Assembly (NCBI RefSeq): GCF_003402975.1
Contig: NZ_QURB01000004.1
Coordinates: forward strand, 120,966-184,965
Reading direction: 5' to 3'
Source: Brumimicrobium aurantiacum
Lineage (GTDB): Bacteria > Bacteroidota > Bacteroidia > Flavobacteriales_D > Crocinitomicaceae
DNA length: 64,000 bases
The notes beneath the pieces were generated by a model, which saw only the letters and a program-made list of their open reading frames with translations, was not told where the DNA came from and did not search any database. Both the position numbers and the translations under genes were made by a program. Below are positions 1-8,378 of this stretch, piece after piece. Each line of letters starts with the position of its first letter. The first letter of the stretch is position 1.

Positions 1-702
1 GTAACTAACAAAGGGAAACACCTTAAAGCCGATGAGTTTAATGAATTAATCAATGATCCAGAAACGATATTGATTGACATGCGAAACCACTACGAGACGG
101 AAGTTGGTCATTTTAAAGGTGCCATCACTCCGGACGTAGATACTTTCAGAGAATCTTTACCTATTATAGAAGAAGAAATCTTATCTGGTAACGAAGATAA
201 GAACATTGTGATGTACTGTACTGGTGGAATCCGATGTGAAAAAGCTTCTGCATGGTATAAACACCGAGGATTTAAAAATGTACATCAATTAGAAGGTGGA
301 ATTATTAAATATGCAAATGACTGTACTGACAAAGGTTTAGAAAATAAATTTATCGGTAAGAACTTTGTATTTGATGAGCGACGAGGTGAACGTATTACCG
401 AAGACATTATTTCTGTTTGTCACCAATGTGGAGAGCCTGCTGATACACATACCAATTGCGTGAACGATGCTTGTCACTTGTTATTTATTCAATGTGATAG
501 TTGTAAAGAAAAAATGGAAAACTGTTGTTCAACTGAATGTCAAGAAATCCATAACCTGCCTGAGGAGGAACAACGTGCATTAAGGAAAGGAAAAGAAAAT
601 AGCAATAAAATTTTCAAGAAAGGTAGATCTGAAAAGCTAAAGTTTAAGAGCAATAATCAAAAGCCTTTTAAGGTGGCTGAAGCGGTTAAGCTAGAGAAGT
701 AA
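1..702 (+). CDS. trhO: tRNA uridine 5-hydroxylase TrhO (YceA, rhodanese type), 5'-truncated by window edge
   Basis: The frame is open from base 1 and codes 233 residues before the stop, so the N-terminal part lies outside the window (the family usually has about 310-350 residues). The visible part starts inside a rhodanese domain. It carries the active-site loop CTGGIRC with the likely catalytic Cys at bases 217-219, followed by the [12 protein letters not shown] stretch typical of the TrhO/YceA/UPF0176 family. A Cys-rich segment (CHQC, CDSC, CCSTEC) in the C-terminal third fits the zinc-binding-like tail of the family. TrhO makes 5-hydroxyuridine at the wobble position of some tRNAs, using O2 (family knowledge). 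The C-terminal 40 residues are very lysine-rich, which may help RNA binding (inference). Repeats start about 25 bases after the stop. Confidence 0.9.
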   Translation, partial: VTNKGKHLKADEFNELINDPETILIDMRNHYETEVGHFKGAITPDVDTFRESLPIIEEEILSGNEDKNIVMYCTGGIRCEKASAWYKHRGFKNVHQLEGGIIKYANDCTDKGLENKFIGKNFVFDERRGERITEDIISVCHQCGEPADTHTNCVNDACHLLFIQCDSCKEKMENCCSTECQEIHNLPEEEQRALRKGKENSNKIFKKGRSEKLKFKSNNQKPFKVAEAVKLEK

Positions 703-726
703 GCGACGATATACGTAGAGATGAAT

Positions 727-891
727 CTTGAAGTATAGGATTACGCAGAGGTGCGCAATGTTTTCGCGGAGTTACGCAAAGATTTCGCAGTGGCAATTGT
801 GTGGATTTGGTTTTCAAGGGGTTTCGTGGAAAACTGTCTTGAAGCATAGTGTTACGCAGAGTTTCGCGGGGTTTCGCAAAGTTTCGCAGAG
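727..891 (+). repeat. Two direct copies of a 10-11 bp-phased repeat, left of GxxExxY gene 1
   Basis: Copy A is 727-789 and copy B 838-891, offset by 111 bases. Both start with CTTGAAG, then ATAG, then TTACGCAGAG. They continue as degenerate units of roughly ten bases of the form TTTCGCRRAG / TTACGCAAAG. The rest of the 703-1035 gap (892-1035) holds no clear gene. A TATCTTAG box just upstream of the nuclease-like gene (1003-1010 region), preceded by a TTG about 18 bases earlier, could be its promoter. Open frames crossing the repeat have repeat-derived, low-complexity products and are not genes. Confidence 0.85.
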
Positions 892-1035
892 GGGGGCCAT
901 TTGGTTTAAAGTTGTGCAAAGATATAAGAAGTGGAAGTATGGAAGTTTAGCATGGATCAATAATAGTTTTCTTTTAGACCTTGTTATTCAACAATTTTAT
1001 TTATCTTAGGTAATAACTTAAAAACCTAAATCAAA

Positions 1036-1413
1036 ATGAAAGAAAACGAAATCTCCTCGATTATAATTGGTTGTGCCATAGAAGTACACAATACATTAGG
1101 ACCTGGTTTACTAGAGTCAGCTTATCAACAATGTTTGATATATGAATTAGAGAAAGTTGGACTAGGGGTTGATAAAGAGGTGAAAATGCCAATTATCTAT
1201 AAAGAAATAAAAATAAACCAAGGCTACCGCATCGATCTACTCGTTGAGAAAAAAGTAGTTGTCGAATTAAAAACCGTAGAATCTTTAATTGATGTTCACG
1301 AGGCACAATTATTAACTTATTTAAAACTTGGCAAATACAAATTAGGACTTCTTTTAAATTTTAAAACAAAGCTAATGAAACATGGAATTAGAAGAATGGT
1401 CAATAATTTATAG
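1036..1413 (+). CDS. GxxExxY family protein (PD-(D/E)XK nuclease-like), copy 1
   Basis: 125 residues, full length for the family. The N-terminal motif GCAIEVHNTLGPGLLESAY identifies the GxxExxY family, assigned to the PD-(D/E)XK nuclease superfamily (PDDEXK_3). The likely catalytic residues are visible: Glu in IEVH (about residue 17), Asp in YRIDLLV (about residue 68) and the ExK pair in VVELK (about residues 77-79). No partner gene is adjacent; the only neighbours are the flanking repeats, trhO and lgt. About 70% identical by eye to the copy at 31298-31684. Its biochemical role is not established; the intact motif argues for an active enzyme rather than a relic (inference). The ATG at 1036 is the only sensible start. 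Confidence 0.85.
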   Translation: MKENEISSIIIGCAIEVHNTLGPGLLESAYQQCLIYELEKVGLGVDKEVKMPIIYKEIKINQGYRIDLLVEKKVVVELKTVESLIDVHEAQLLTYLKLGKYKLGLLLNFKTKLMKHGIRRMVNNL

Positions 1414-1527
1414 CAAACAACCTTCTTTAACCAAAGAGAATGAAAAAGGTCCAATACGCCTACCAAAAAAACAACTCCAGCCAAACCCTAACTTAACTCT
1501 AAATACTCCAATCAAACCTCAGTTCAT

Positions 1528-1576
1528 CTCCGCGTAACTCTGCGAAAACTTTGCGCGACTCTGCGTAATTCTTCAA
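1528..1576 (-). repeat. Inverted right-hand copy of the TTACGCAGAG repeat
   Basis: Read on the minus strand, this starts TTGAAGAATTACGCAGAG and continues with CGCAAAG and CGCAGAG units, matching left copies A (727-789) and B (838-891) in the opposite direction. It closes cassette 1 about 115 bases after the GxxExxY stop. The 1414-1527 stretch holds nothing else I can name. Confidence 0.85.
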
Positions 1577-1638
1577 AAAACTCCTCACTCTTTAATTCAA
1601 AAAAAGTATCTTTCGAGAACATTTAAAAAACGTACGTT

Positions 1639-2472
1639 GTGATTTTAGGAATTGATTGGAAAATGGACTCTCAACTAATTGATGGTTGGAGCACCCCGAA
1701 TTTATACGGAATATTATTTGTCACCGGATTAATCATTGGATTTTATGTTATTAAACGCATGTTTAAAGCAGAAGGAATTCCTGAAGAATGGTTAGACAAA
1801 TTATTGATTTATGTTGTTGTAGCTACGATAGTTGGAGCTCGACTTGGCCATGTATTCTTCTATGACTGGCATATTTATCGCGAAAATCCAATTGATATTT
1901 TCAAAGTTTGGGAAGGCGGCTTAGCAAGTCACGGGGGGGCAATCGCAATTCTAATTGCACTTATTCTTTATAGCAAACTTGTAACCAAAAAATCGGTGTG
2001 GTGGATTCTAGACAGAATAGTAGCACCAATAGCAATTGCGGCATGTTTTATTCGCTTAGGGAATCTAGTCAATCACGAAATCATTGGAAACCCGACAACA
2101 ATGCCATGGGGATTCAAGTTCATGCATGAAAGTGTTAACAACCTTGTTGAAGTTGATGGACAAATGGTGCATGTTTATCGTCATCCAGCACAACTATACG
2201 AAGCATTAGCTTACATACTGAGCTTCTTTATTTTACTTAGACTCTATTGGAAAACCAATTTAAAAGAAAAGAACGGATTCCTATTTGGACTTTTCCTTGT
2301 TTTCATTTTCGGGTGGAGATTCATTATTGAATTTGTAAAAGTTGGACAAGCGGATCGCGATGCAGGTTTGATTATTAATACAGGGCAATGGTTAAGTATT
2401 CCATTCGTTTTAGCTGGAATAATTATTATGTTATTGGCTTGGGGAAAGAAACTGAACTCTAAAAATAATTGA
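1639..2472 (+). CDS. lgt: Prolipoprotein diacylglyceryl transferase
   Basis: 277 residues, multi-pass inner-membrane enzyme that moves diacylglycerol from phosphatidylglycerol to the lipobox Cys of prolipoproteins. The Lgt signature is present: IRLGNLVNHEIIG at about residues 136-148 (family pattern GRxGNxxNxExxG), and the LASHGGAIA loop near residue 98 holds the conserved His. About seven hydrophobic segments are visible. The frame has an upstream stop at 1624 and no ATG before the mature-looking start; GTG at 1639 is the likely start, since the next ATG (codon 9) sits where family alignments are already conserved. Several lipoproteins in this window (16641, 23908, 26759, 56310) would be clients. 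A hairpin repeat starts 12 bases after the stop. Confidence 0.95.
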   Translation: MILGIDWKMDSQLIDGWSTPNLYGILFVTGLIIGFYVIKRMFKAEGIPEEWLDKLLIYVVVATIVGARLGHVFFYDWHIYRENPIDIFKVWEGGLASHGGAIAILIALILYSKLVTKKSVWWILDRIVAPIAIAACFIRLGNLVNHEIIGNPTTMPWGFKFMHESVNNLVEVDGQMVHVYRHPAQLYEALAYILSFFILLRLYWKTNLKEKNGFLFGLFLVFIFGWRFIIEFVKVGQADRDAGLIINTGQWLSIPFVLAGIIIMLLAWGKKLNSKNN

Positions 2473-2484
2473 TGTATTTTTAAA

Positions 2485-2512
2485 GTAGGGACGGTTTGTA
2501 AATCGTCCCTAC
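2485..2512. repeat. Hairpin repeat GTAGGGACG...CGTCCCTAC behind lgt
   Basis: A perfect 9-bp stem, GTAGGGACG (2485-2493) with CGTCCCTAC (2504-2512), encloses ten bases. It is not followed by a T-run, so it is a poor Rho-independent terminator. The outer arm resembles that of the element at 46973-47010 (GTAGAGGCG...CGCCTCTAC), so the two may belong to one interspersed family. That family assignment is from pattern memory of Bacteroidota genomes and was not tested. Confidence 0.8.
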
Positions 2513-2551
2513 AACTCTATAACAAATCACATATGTTCTTTGGTTAAAATA

Positions 2552-3670
2552 TCAACTTTTAAACTCCTTCATTCCATTAGAATATTTAGCAAATCTTCCT
2601 ATATCTCTATCATGGACTTGCTCTTGTTTTGGCCAAGGCCATCCACCAAATTGAGTTCGCTGATATTCGGCAAAAGCTTCTTGAATTTCTTGACGTGAAT
2701 TCATAACAAAAGGCCCATGCTGAACAACAGGTTCGTTAATTGGTCGTCCTTGAAGCACTAGGAATTTAATCTTGCTATTCCCTGTAGTCATTTCTAAATC
2801 AACAGAAGATTCAACATCAACAGCATGGTATTCAGGAATATTTTGACCTTCGATCTCAAGATTGGTTCCTTTATAGAAATATACGGTTCTATTAATTCCT
2901 TCTGCAGTTGCCGGAAGCTTAAATGTTGAATTTTCATCCAACTCAATGTTAAACACACCAACATAATTGTTAACATCACTTGCCCAAGAAGCCAATGGTG
3001 GAGTTGGAGATTTATGACTAAACAATTCACCTACAAGCACCTCTATCTTAGCACTTCCCTCTCTAAATTTAGGAACATCTTCATCCCAAAACATTTTATA
3101 ATCAGGAGTTACCATTTTACTTTTTTTAGGAAGATTTAACCAGATTTGAAATAATTCTAGTGGATTCTCAGCCTCTTTTTTAATTAGTGGGAACATTTCC
3201 GCATGCAACAGACCACTTCCTGCTGTCATCCATTGCAAATCTCCATTTCCATATCTTCCTGCACCTCCAGCAGAATCTGAATGATCTACCATTCCTTCAC
3301 GAACGACTGTAAGCGTTTCAAATCCTCGATGGGGATGCCCTGGAAAACCAGGCACTTCTTTCCCATGATACATCCTCCAGCCGTCTTTAATATTAAAATC
3401 TTGGCCTAATTGTCTACCTTTTAACTCTGAAGCATCGGGTCCCATTTTATCATTCCCCTTTGGAAATTTATCTTCGTGATGAACACAAAATAAAAATGGA
3501 TCTAATGTTTCCCATTGAAATCCTAAAGCTCTTACTTTTTTGATACTCTTCATTTCTTTTTTGTTTTTTCTTTCCATATTAGACATCCCTCCAATTACTG
3601 GTGCTGAAACTAATGCTGCGGCTCCAAGGCCTAGTTTGCCAAGAAAATTTCTTCTATTGTTTTTTTTCAT
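2552..3670 (-). CDS. Pirin family protein with Tat signal peptide
   Basis: 372 residues: about 60-70 N-terminal residues precede a bicupin pirin core. The N-terminus carries a twin-arginine motif (RRNFLGK) followed by a hydrophobic stretch LGAAALVSAPVIGG, so the protein is probably exported folded through the Tat pathway. TatC is encoded at 12522. The pirin core shows HPHRGFETLT (metal-binding His residues), GDLQWMTAGSGLLHAEMF and, near the C-terminus, GPFVMNSRQEIQEAF, all standard for the family. Some pirins are quercetin dioxygenases and others transcription cofactors; a periplasmic copy cannot be a transcription cofactor, so an enzymatic or metal-storage role is more likely (inference). 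A second, cytoplasmic pirin without the extension is at 35913. Single gene, divergent from the nitronate monooxygenase. Confidence 0.9.
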   Translation of the reverse strand: MKKNNRRNFLGKLGLGAAALVSAPVIGGMSNMERKNKKEMKSIKKVRALGFQWETLDPFLFCVHHEDKFPKGNDKMGPDASELKGRQLGQDFNIKDGWRMYHGKEVPGFPGHPHRGFETLTVVREGMVDHSDSAGGAGRYGNGDLQWMTAGSGLLHAEMFPLIKKEAENPLELFQIWLNLPKKSKMVTPDYKMFWDEDVPKFREGSAKIEVLVGELFSHKSPTPPLASWASDVNNYVGVFNIELDENSTFKLPATAEGINRTVYFYKGTNLEIEGQNIPEYHAVDVESSVDLEMTTGNSKIKFLVLQGRPINEPVVQHGPFVMNSRQEIQEAFAEYQRTQFGGWPWPKQEQVHDRDIGRFAKYSNGMKEFKS

Positions 3671-3853
3671 CTTTGTAATGAATTTTGTATTTCGAAAATA
3701 CTAAAAAGCTAACAATAGCTCTAAAAAATTGTTCATTTAAATATAAATTTTAATCACAATTTATTCTATAAAGTCTTTTTACAATTACATGACCTTTTTC
3801 AAAATATTACTAATAACTTTACGCTTCTCATTAAAATAGAAAAAACTCTTTTT

Positions 3854-4810
3854 ATGAAAAATAGAATAACATCATTATTTAATATAAAGTACCCATTGAT
3901 TCAAGCAGGAATGATTTGGTGTTCTGGCTGGGAATTGGCTTCGGCTGTTTCTAATGCAGGTGGACTAGGAATCATCGGTTCGGGAAGTATGTATCCTGAA
4001 ATCCTGGATGAACATATTCAAAAATGTAAAGCGGCAACAGATAAGCCTTTTGCAGTGAATCTTCCGATGCTTTATCCAGATATCGACAAACATATTGAAA
4101 CAATTATAAAACACGAAGTTCCCATCGTTTTTACTTCAGCAGGAAATCCAAAAACATGGACAAAACACTTACAAGACCATGGAATTGTTGTTGTACATGT
4201 GGTTTCGAGTGTAAAATTCGCCTTGAAATCTCAAGCAGCAGGTGTCGACGCAATTGTTGCAGAAGGTTTTGAAGCTGGTGGACATAATGGAAAAGATGAG
4301 ACAACTACATTTTGTTTAATCCCAATGGTTGCAGAAGCACTAGATATTCCAGTGATTGCCGCAGGAGGAATAGGAAACGGAATTGGTATGTTGGCCGCTA
4401 TGAACCTAGGAGCTGATGCTGTTCAAATCGGTAGTCGTTTTGTAGCTTCTGAAGAATCTTCGGCGCACATTAATTTCAAAAACACAGTAGTTGAAGCCAA
4501 TGAAGGTGATACCATTTTGACATTAAAAGAGGTAACTCCAGTTCGTTTAGTTAAAAATGCATTTTACTCACAATTAGTGGAAGCATACGACCAAGGTAAG
4601 AAAGCAGAAGATTTAAAAGAAATTCTTGGTCGAGGTCGTGCGAAAAAAGGAATGTTTGAAGGAGATCTTGAAGAAGGTGAATTAGAGATCGGACAAGTTT
4701 CAGGTTTAATAAAAAAGGTACAACCTGCCGCACAAATCGTTGAAGAGATTGTTACAGATTATAGAAAAGCATTAAAAGCACAACAAACAAACGAAAAATT
4801 TAATTTTTAA
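3854..4810 (+). CDS. Nitronate monooxygenase family protein (NMO / 2-nitropropane dioxygenase-like)
   Basis: 318 residues, TIM-barrel flavoprotein. Visible features: PLIQAGMIWCSG at the N-terminus, SNAGGLGIIGSG (first FMN-binding glycine loop), AEGFEAGGHNG with the conserved catalytic-region His, PVIAAGGIGNG and GADAVQIGSRF (phosphate-binding end of the barrel). The family oxidises nitronates with FMN and O2; close homologues include enoyl-ACP reductase FabK, which is the main alternative. The C-terminal GRGRAKKGMFEGD region is common in the Bacteroidota NMO subgroup. The stop overlaps the start of the M16 peptidase (TAATG), so translation is probably coupled, although no functional link is evident. 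Confidence 0.85.
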   Translation: MKNRITSLFNIKYPLIQAGMIWCSGWELASAVSNAGGLGIIGSGSMYPEILDEHIQKCKAATDKPFAVNLPMLYPDIDKHIETIIKHEVPIVFTSAGNPKTWTKHLQDHGIVVVHVVSSVKFALKSQAAGVDAIVAEGFEAGGHNGKDETTTFCLIPMVAEALDIPVIAAGGIGNGIGMLAAMNLGADAVQIGSRFVASEESSAHINFKNTVVEANEGDTILTLKEVTPVRLVKNAFYSQLVEAYDQGKKAEDLKEILGRGRAKKGMFEGDLEEGELEIGQVSGLIKKVQPAAQIVEEIVTDYRKALKAQQTNEKFNF

Positions 4811-6054
4811 TGGTAGAATTTAAACGTTTTAAACTCGATAATGGATTACGCGTAATTTTCCATAAAGATGTAACTACACCAATGGCAGTTGTCAACACAC
4901 TTTACGATGTTGGCGCAAGAGATGAGTCTCCAGAAAGAACAGGATTTGCGCATTTATTCGAGCATTTAATGTTTGGAGGATCAGTTAACATTCCGAATTT
5001 TGATGGTCCTTTGCAAGAAGCTGGTGGTTCAAACAATGCATTTACCAGTAATGATGTTACAAATTATTATGACGTTGTTCCTGCTCAAAATTTGGAGACC
5101 GCACTTTGGCTAGAAAGCGACAGAATGTTATCGTTGGCATTTACTGAAAAAAGTTTAGAAGTTCAGCGAAGTGTCGTTATTGAAGAATTCAAACAACGTT
5201 ATTTAAACCAACCATATGGTGATTTATGGTTGGAGTTTAGACCACTCGCCTACAAAGTACATCCATACCAATGGGCCACAATTGGGAAAAACATCGAACA
5301 TATCCAAGAAGCAACAATGGAAGAAGTGAAAGACTTTTTCAATACACATTATCATCCTGGAAATGCCATTTTATGTATCGCTGGAAATCTTGAACTTGAA
5401 GAAGTCAAAAGATTAGTAAACAAATGGTTTGCAGATATTCCATCGAAAGAAAAGAAAGTTAGAAATTTACCAGAAGAGCCAAAACAAACAGAATTCAGAA
5501 CCAAAACAATTGAGAGAGAAGTCCCTTCAGATGTTTACACTTATGGATTCAAAATGCCAGGTAAAGGTCAAGACGGATATTACGAGGCTGATTTAATTTC
5601 AGATGTACTTGGTAGAGGAAAATCATCTCGACTCTATAAACGTTTGAAAAAGGAATTAGAATTAGTCACAGAAATTAGTGCCTATGTAATGGGTTCTTTA
5701 GATACTGGACTTTTAATAATTTCTGTTCATCCAAGTGATGATGCTACTCTAGAACAAATTGACAAGGAAATTTGGAAGATCATTGAAGAGCTCAAATCTA
5801 ATTTAATTGAACAATCAGAATTAGAAAAAATCATCAATAAAGTAAAAACGACAAAGGCTTTTTCTGAGCAAGGTGTATTAAATAAAAGCATGGCCTTAGC
5901 GATGAATGAATTGTTAGGTGACGCCAACCTCATCAATACGGAAACCGAAGAATATGAAAAAATCACGGTTGAAGATTTGCAGAAGAAAGCCAACGAAATA
6001 TTACAAAAAACAAACTGTTCACAACTGATTATTAAAGCGAAGATAAATGATTAA
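4810..6054 (+). CDS. M16 family zinc metallopeptidase, catalytic subunit
   Basis: 414 residues. It has the inverted zinc motif HxxEH as HLFEH (His48, Glu51, His52) in the usual context GFAHLFEHLMFGGS, and a downstream Glu-rich helix (WLESDRM) that should supply the third ligand. It resembles insulinase/mitochondrial processing peptidase beta-type proteins. There is no signal peptide, so it is probably cytoplasmic, or exported by a route not visible here. It overlaps the next gene by eight bases. That gene encodes the same fold without the zinc motif, giving the classic active/inactive M16B heterodimer. Likely substrates are short peptides (family knowledge). Confidence 0.93.
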   Translation: MVEFKRFKLDNGLRVIFHKDVTTPMAVVNTLYDVGARDESPERTGFAHLFEHLMFGGSVNIPNFDGPLQEAGGSNNAFTSNDVTNYYDVVPAQNLETALWLESDRMLSLAFTEKSLEVQRSVVIEEFKQRYLNQPYGDLWLEFRPLAYKVHPYQWATIGKNIEHIQEATMEEVKDFFNTHYHPGNAILCIAGNLELEEVKRLVNKWFADIPSKEKKVRNLPEEPKQTEFRTKTIEREVPSDVYTYGFKMPGKGQDGYYEADLISDVLGRGKSSRLYKRLKKELELVTEISAYVMGSLDTGLLIISVHPSDDATLEQIDKEIWKIIEELKSNLIEQSELEKIINKVKTTKAFSEQGVLNKSMALAMNELLGDANLINTETEEYEKITVEDLQKKANEILQKTNCSQLIIKAKIND

Positions 6055-7303
6055 TAGAACAATTGCACCCGAAACAAAAACGGTACATCATATAGATTTT
6101 CAATCACCAGAAATTCACACTTTAAACAACAAGGTGAATATTTATAGTATGCGTAAAACAGACGACGAAACGGTTCGTGTGGATTTCGTATTCGACGCTG
6201 GAAGTTTAAAAACCTCTAAAATTATTGCGCAATTAACAGGTGAACTTCTACTCTCAGGAACTGGTGAAAAATCGAGCGATGAAATTGAAGAGGCAATTGA
6301 TCGTTTAGGTGGCTTTACTGGAATTGAGGTTTCAACAGAAAAAGCAACGATTTCTGCAATTGGATTGAGGGAACACATCATTTCAATTACAAAAACAGTT
6401 GTTGATGCCATCATTAACGTAAACTTTAATCCAAAGGAGATAAACCAATTACTTCAATCGAAGAAAAAGAAAATGGCGATTAGCTTGGAAAAAGTTTCTA
6501 CGCAAGCAAGACGTGCTTTTTTAAGTGATTTATTTAAAAACTCACCTTACGGAGATTTAACACAATTAGAAGATTACGATAAAATCGAACAAAATGATTT
6601 AATTGAGTTTCACCAAGAAAAGTATCTTTCAGGTTTACAATACATCAAAGTAGTTGGAGCTATTTCTGAAGAAGATTTAAAGGAACTACAGACCCTTGGA
6701 GAACGATTCAGCAAGGAAGAATTCACAACAATTGATTACGATTATGGCTATACTCCAAACAAAATTCACATTGAAAAAGAGCAAGCTGTTCAAACTGCAA
6801 TTCGTGTAGGAAGAATTTTGTTCAACAAAACACATACTGATTTTATTAAGTTTAGTGTGGTGAATACCATTTTAGGTGGATATTTCGGGAGTCGCCTAAT
6901 GACATCCATTCGAGAAGACAAAGGATATACCTACGGCATTGGTTCTGGCGTTGCACAATTAAAAGAAACTGGATACTTCTTCATCAGTACAGAAGTTGGG
7001 AAGGAATTTAAGGATTTGACTCTAGAAGCGATTGCAGCAGAAATTACACTTTTACAAACTGAAGAAGTAAGTGAAAAGGAACTATCATTGGTGAAAAACT
7101 ACATTATTGGTCAAATTTTAGAACAATCTGATGGAGCACAGGCCATGATGGACAGATTTATCTCAGTTGAAAGTTACGGTTTAGACTTTTCATATTATGA
7201 TGAATTCATCAAGCAAGTCAATGCAATAACACCTGCCGAAGTTAAAGAGTTGGCCAATTTATATTTGAATTGGGAGGACTTTACGATTGTGAGTGCTGGG
7301 TAA
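6047..7303 (+). CDS. M16 family peptidase-like protein, non-catalytic partner subunit
   Basis: 418 residues, same fold as the preceding gene, but the HxxEH zinc site is missing: the matching helix reads AQLTGELLLSGTGEK. The C-terminal half retains the substrate-binding Arg/Tyr region (SIREDKGYTYGIGSG). Such pairs form a clamshell in which one subunit carries the metal and the other helps bind substrate (known for M16B heterodimers). The eight-base overlap with the catalytic gene supports 1:1 production. The gene ends before a convergent secreted-protein operon. Confidence 0.92.
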   Translation: MINRTIAPETKTVHHIDFQSPEIHTLNNKVNIYSMRKTDDETVRVDFVFDAGSLKTSKIIAQLTGELLLSGTGEKSSDEIEEAIDRLGGFTGIEVSTEKATISAIGLREHIISITKTVVDAIINVNFNPKEINQLLQSKKKKMAISLEKVSTQARRAFLSDLFKNSPYGDLTQLEDYDKIEQNDLIEFHQEKYLSGLQYIKVVGAISEEDLKELQTLGERFSKEEFTTIDYDYGYTPNKIHIEKEQAVQTAIRVGRILFNKTHTDFIKFSVVNTILGGYFGSRLMTSIREDKGYTYGIGSGVAQLKETGYFFISTEVGKEFKDLTLEAIAAEITLLQTEEVSEKELSLVKNYIIGQILEQSDGAQAMMDRFISVESYGLDFSYYDEFIKQVNAITPAEVKELANLYLNWEDFTIVSAG

Positions 7304-7333
7304 ACCTTACTATTAACTAATGCTGTTAGACCA

Positions 7334-8377
7334 TTAAAATCGTCTAACCAATAGATGACGTTGACCTTCGAAATAAAGGTTTCCAGGACTGGAATTCGAA
7401 GTCAACTCATGCATTACTCGAACTGTATATTGTCCAGGCGGAAGGTCTGCTAAAATCATAGATCCAGCACATCCTGCCAACATCTGTCCGTTTGAATGTG
7501 TTTCATTTGAAATTGTTTGAGACCTCACCTTTGATCCATAACTATTGTAAACCCAAATGGCAGATTTTGATGCACCACCAGTAGACCCTAAATTTGTTAA
7601 GAAGAATCCAGCATGAACAATAAAAGTTTCATGAGGACCATTCACATTAATATTCAATTGCAATGTATCACTGGAAGTCAAATGAGGAACAACCCTCCAA
7701 CCACTTGCAACACTTCCGGTAGCCACATTGTTATATCCTATTTTCTTTCCTAGAGTAGAAGCCCCACCTAAACCTGGAACTGCAATACTGTTTCCATTAC
7801 TAATTGAAATTGTATCGTTATGATAACTCAAGGTTTGGCTATCAGTATTTGTTCCACTATACGCTGCAGGTAGAACTGCAAAACCACCATTCGTCAAGAA
7901 TATAGTATCATTTGAAACACTTAATACTTGAATTTCATTCGTACGACTTGTATCATTATCATTTAAATCATTTTCACTAGCTCCACTATACAAGGCGTAA
8001 GGAACGGAAAGAAATTGTGAGGAACCCATCATTTCAAAATCAGTTCCACCTTCATCGTCTAATTCTGTTTGTAAATAATATGTTGCCTCTCCCCAATCGA
8101 TATCAGTAAACACACCTACTTTAGAAACCCCATTCCCTACTTGCAAATTAACCACTCCAAACTTATTCGTTTTAAGCGTATGAATTTCACTGTAAACCGA
8201 AGTTCCGAAAGGCGAGCTTTTATTAATGTTCAATCGAATAGAAACCAAAGTATTTGGAATCGCCTGTTTGTTATCACCTCTTATTACAGAAGAGTAATTA
8301 AAGGCTTGAGGAGGAGCTTGACCAAATACAAAACTTGCAAGAAGGGTCAGCAACATAAGCAATAGTATATTTCTCAT
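7334..8377 (-). CDS. Secreted protein with Bacteroidota tail-fibre/collagen-like N-terminal domain
   Basis: 347 residues with a clear signal peptide ending at FGQ (about residue 20). The segment QAPPQAFNYSSVIRGDNKQAIPNTLVSIRLNI, about 120 residues long and ending ...SQFLSVPYALYSG, is a recurrent N-terminal module of secreted Bacteroidota proteins. The middle repeats a short motif (IQVLSVSNDTIFLTNGG / QTLSYHNDTISISNGN) like a fibre or beta-helix shaft. The C-terminal ~130 residues look like a compact beta domain. I see no T9SS sorting domain. The start lies one base after the stop of the T9SS protein upstream on the same strand, so the two are probably co-translated and may form one surface structure (inference). 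Confidence 0.75.
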   Translation of the reverse strand: MRNILLLMLLTLLASFVFGQAPPQAFNYSSVIRGDNKQAIPNTLVSIRLNINKSSPFGTSVYSEIHTLKTNKFGVVNLQVGNGVSKVGVFTDIDWGEATYYLQTELDDEGGTDFEMMGSSQFLSVPYALYSGASENDLNDNDTSRTNEIQVLSVSNDTIFLTNGGFAVLPAAYSGTNTDSQTLSYHNDTISISNGNSIAVPGLGGASTLGKKIGYNNVATGSVASGWRVVPHLTSSDTLQLNINVNGPHETFIVHAGFFLTNLGSTGGASKSAIWVYNSYGSKVRSQTISNETHSNGQMLAGCAGSMILADLPPGQYTVRVMHELTSNSSPGNLYFEGQRHLLVRRF

Positions 8378-8378
8378 T

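Larger units (their letters stand above)
727..1578. mobile_element. Candidate cassette 1: GxxExxY gene between imperfect inverted repeats
   Basis: Two direct copies of a CTTGAAG(c/t)ATAG-TTACGCAGAG repeat on the left (727-789 and 838-891) face one inverted copy on the right (1528-1576), with the PD-(D/E)XK-type gene at 1036-1413 between them. The second GxxExxY gene at 31298-31684 has the same layout with different repeat sequence. No transposase, integrase or reverse transcriptase is present, so calling this a mobile unit is inference from architecture. Outer ends and any target-site duplication could not be fixed by eye. Confidence 0.35.

Noticed and set aside
727-891. CRISPR-like array of ten-base units
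   Set aside because: Units are about ten bases without spacers of 30 or so, and no cas genes are present.
686-1009. Open frames on both strands across the left repeats of cassette 1
   Set aside because: Products are repeat-derived and low in complexity; the frames only reflect the TTACGCAGAG repeat.
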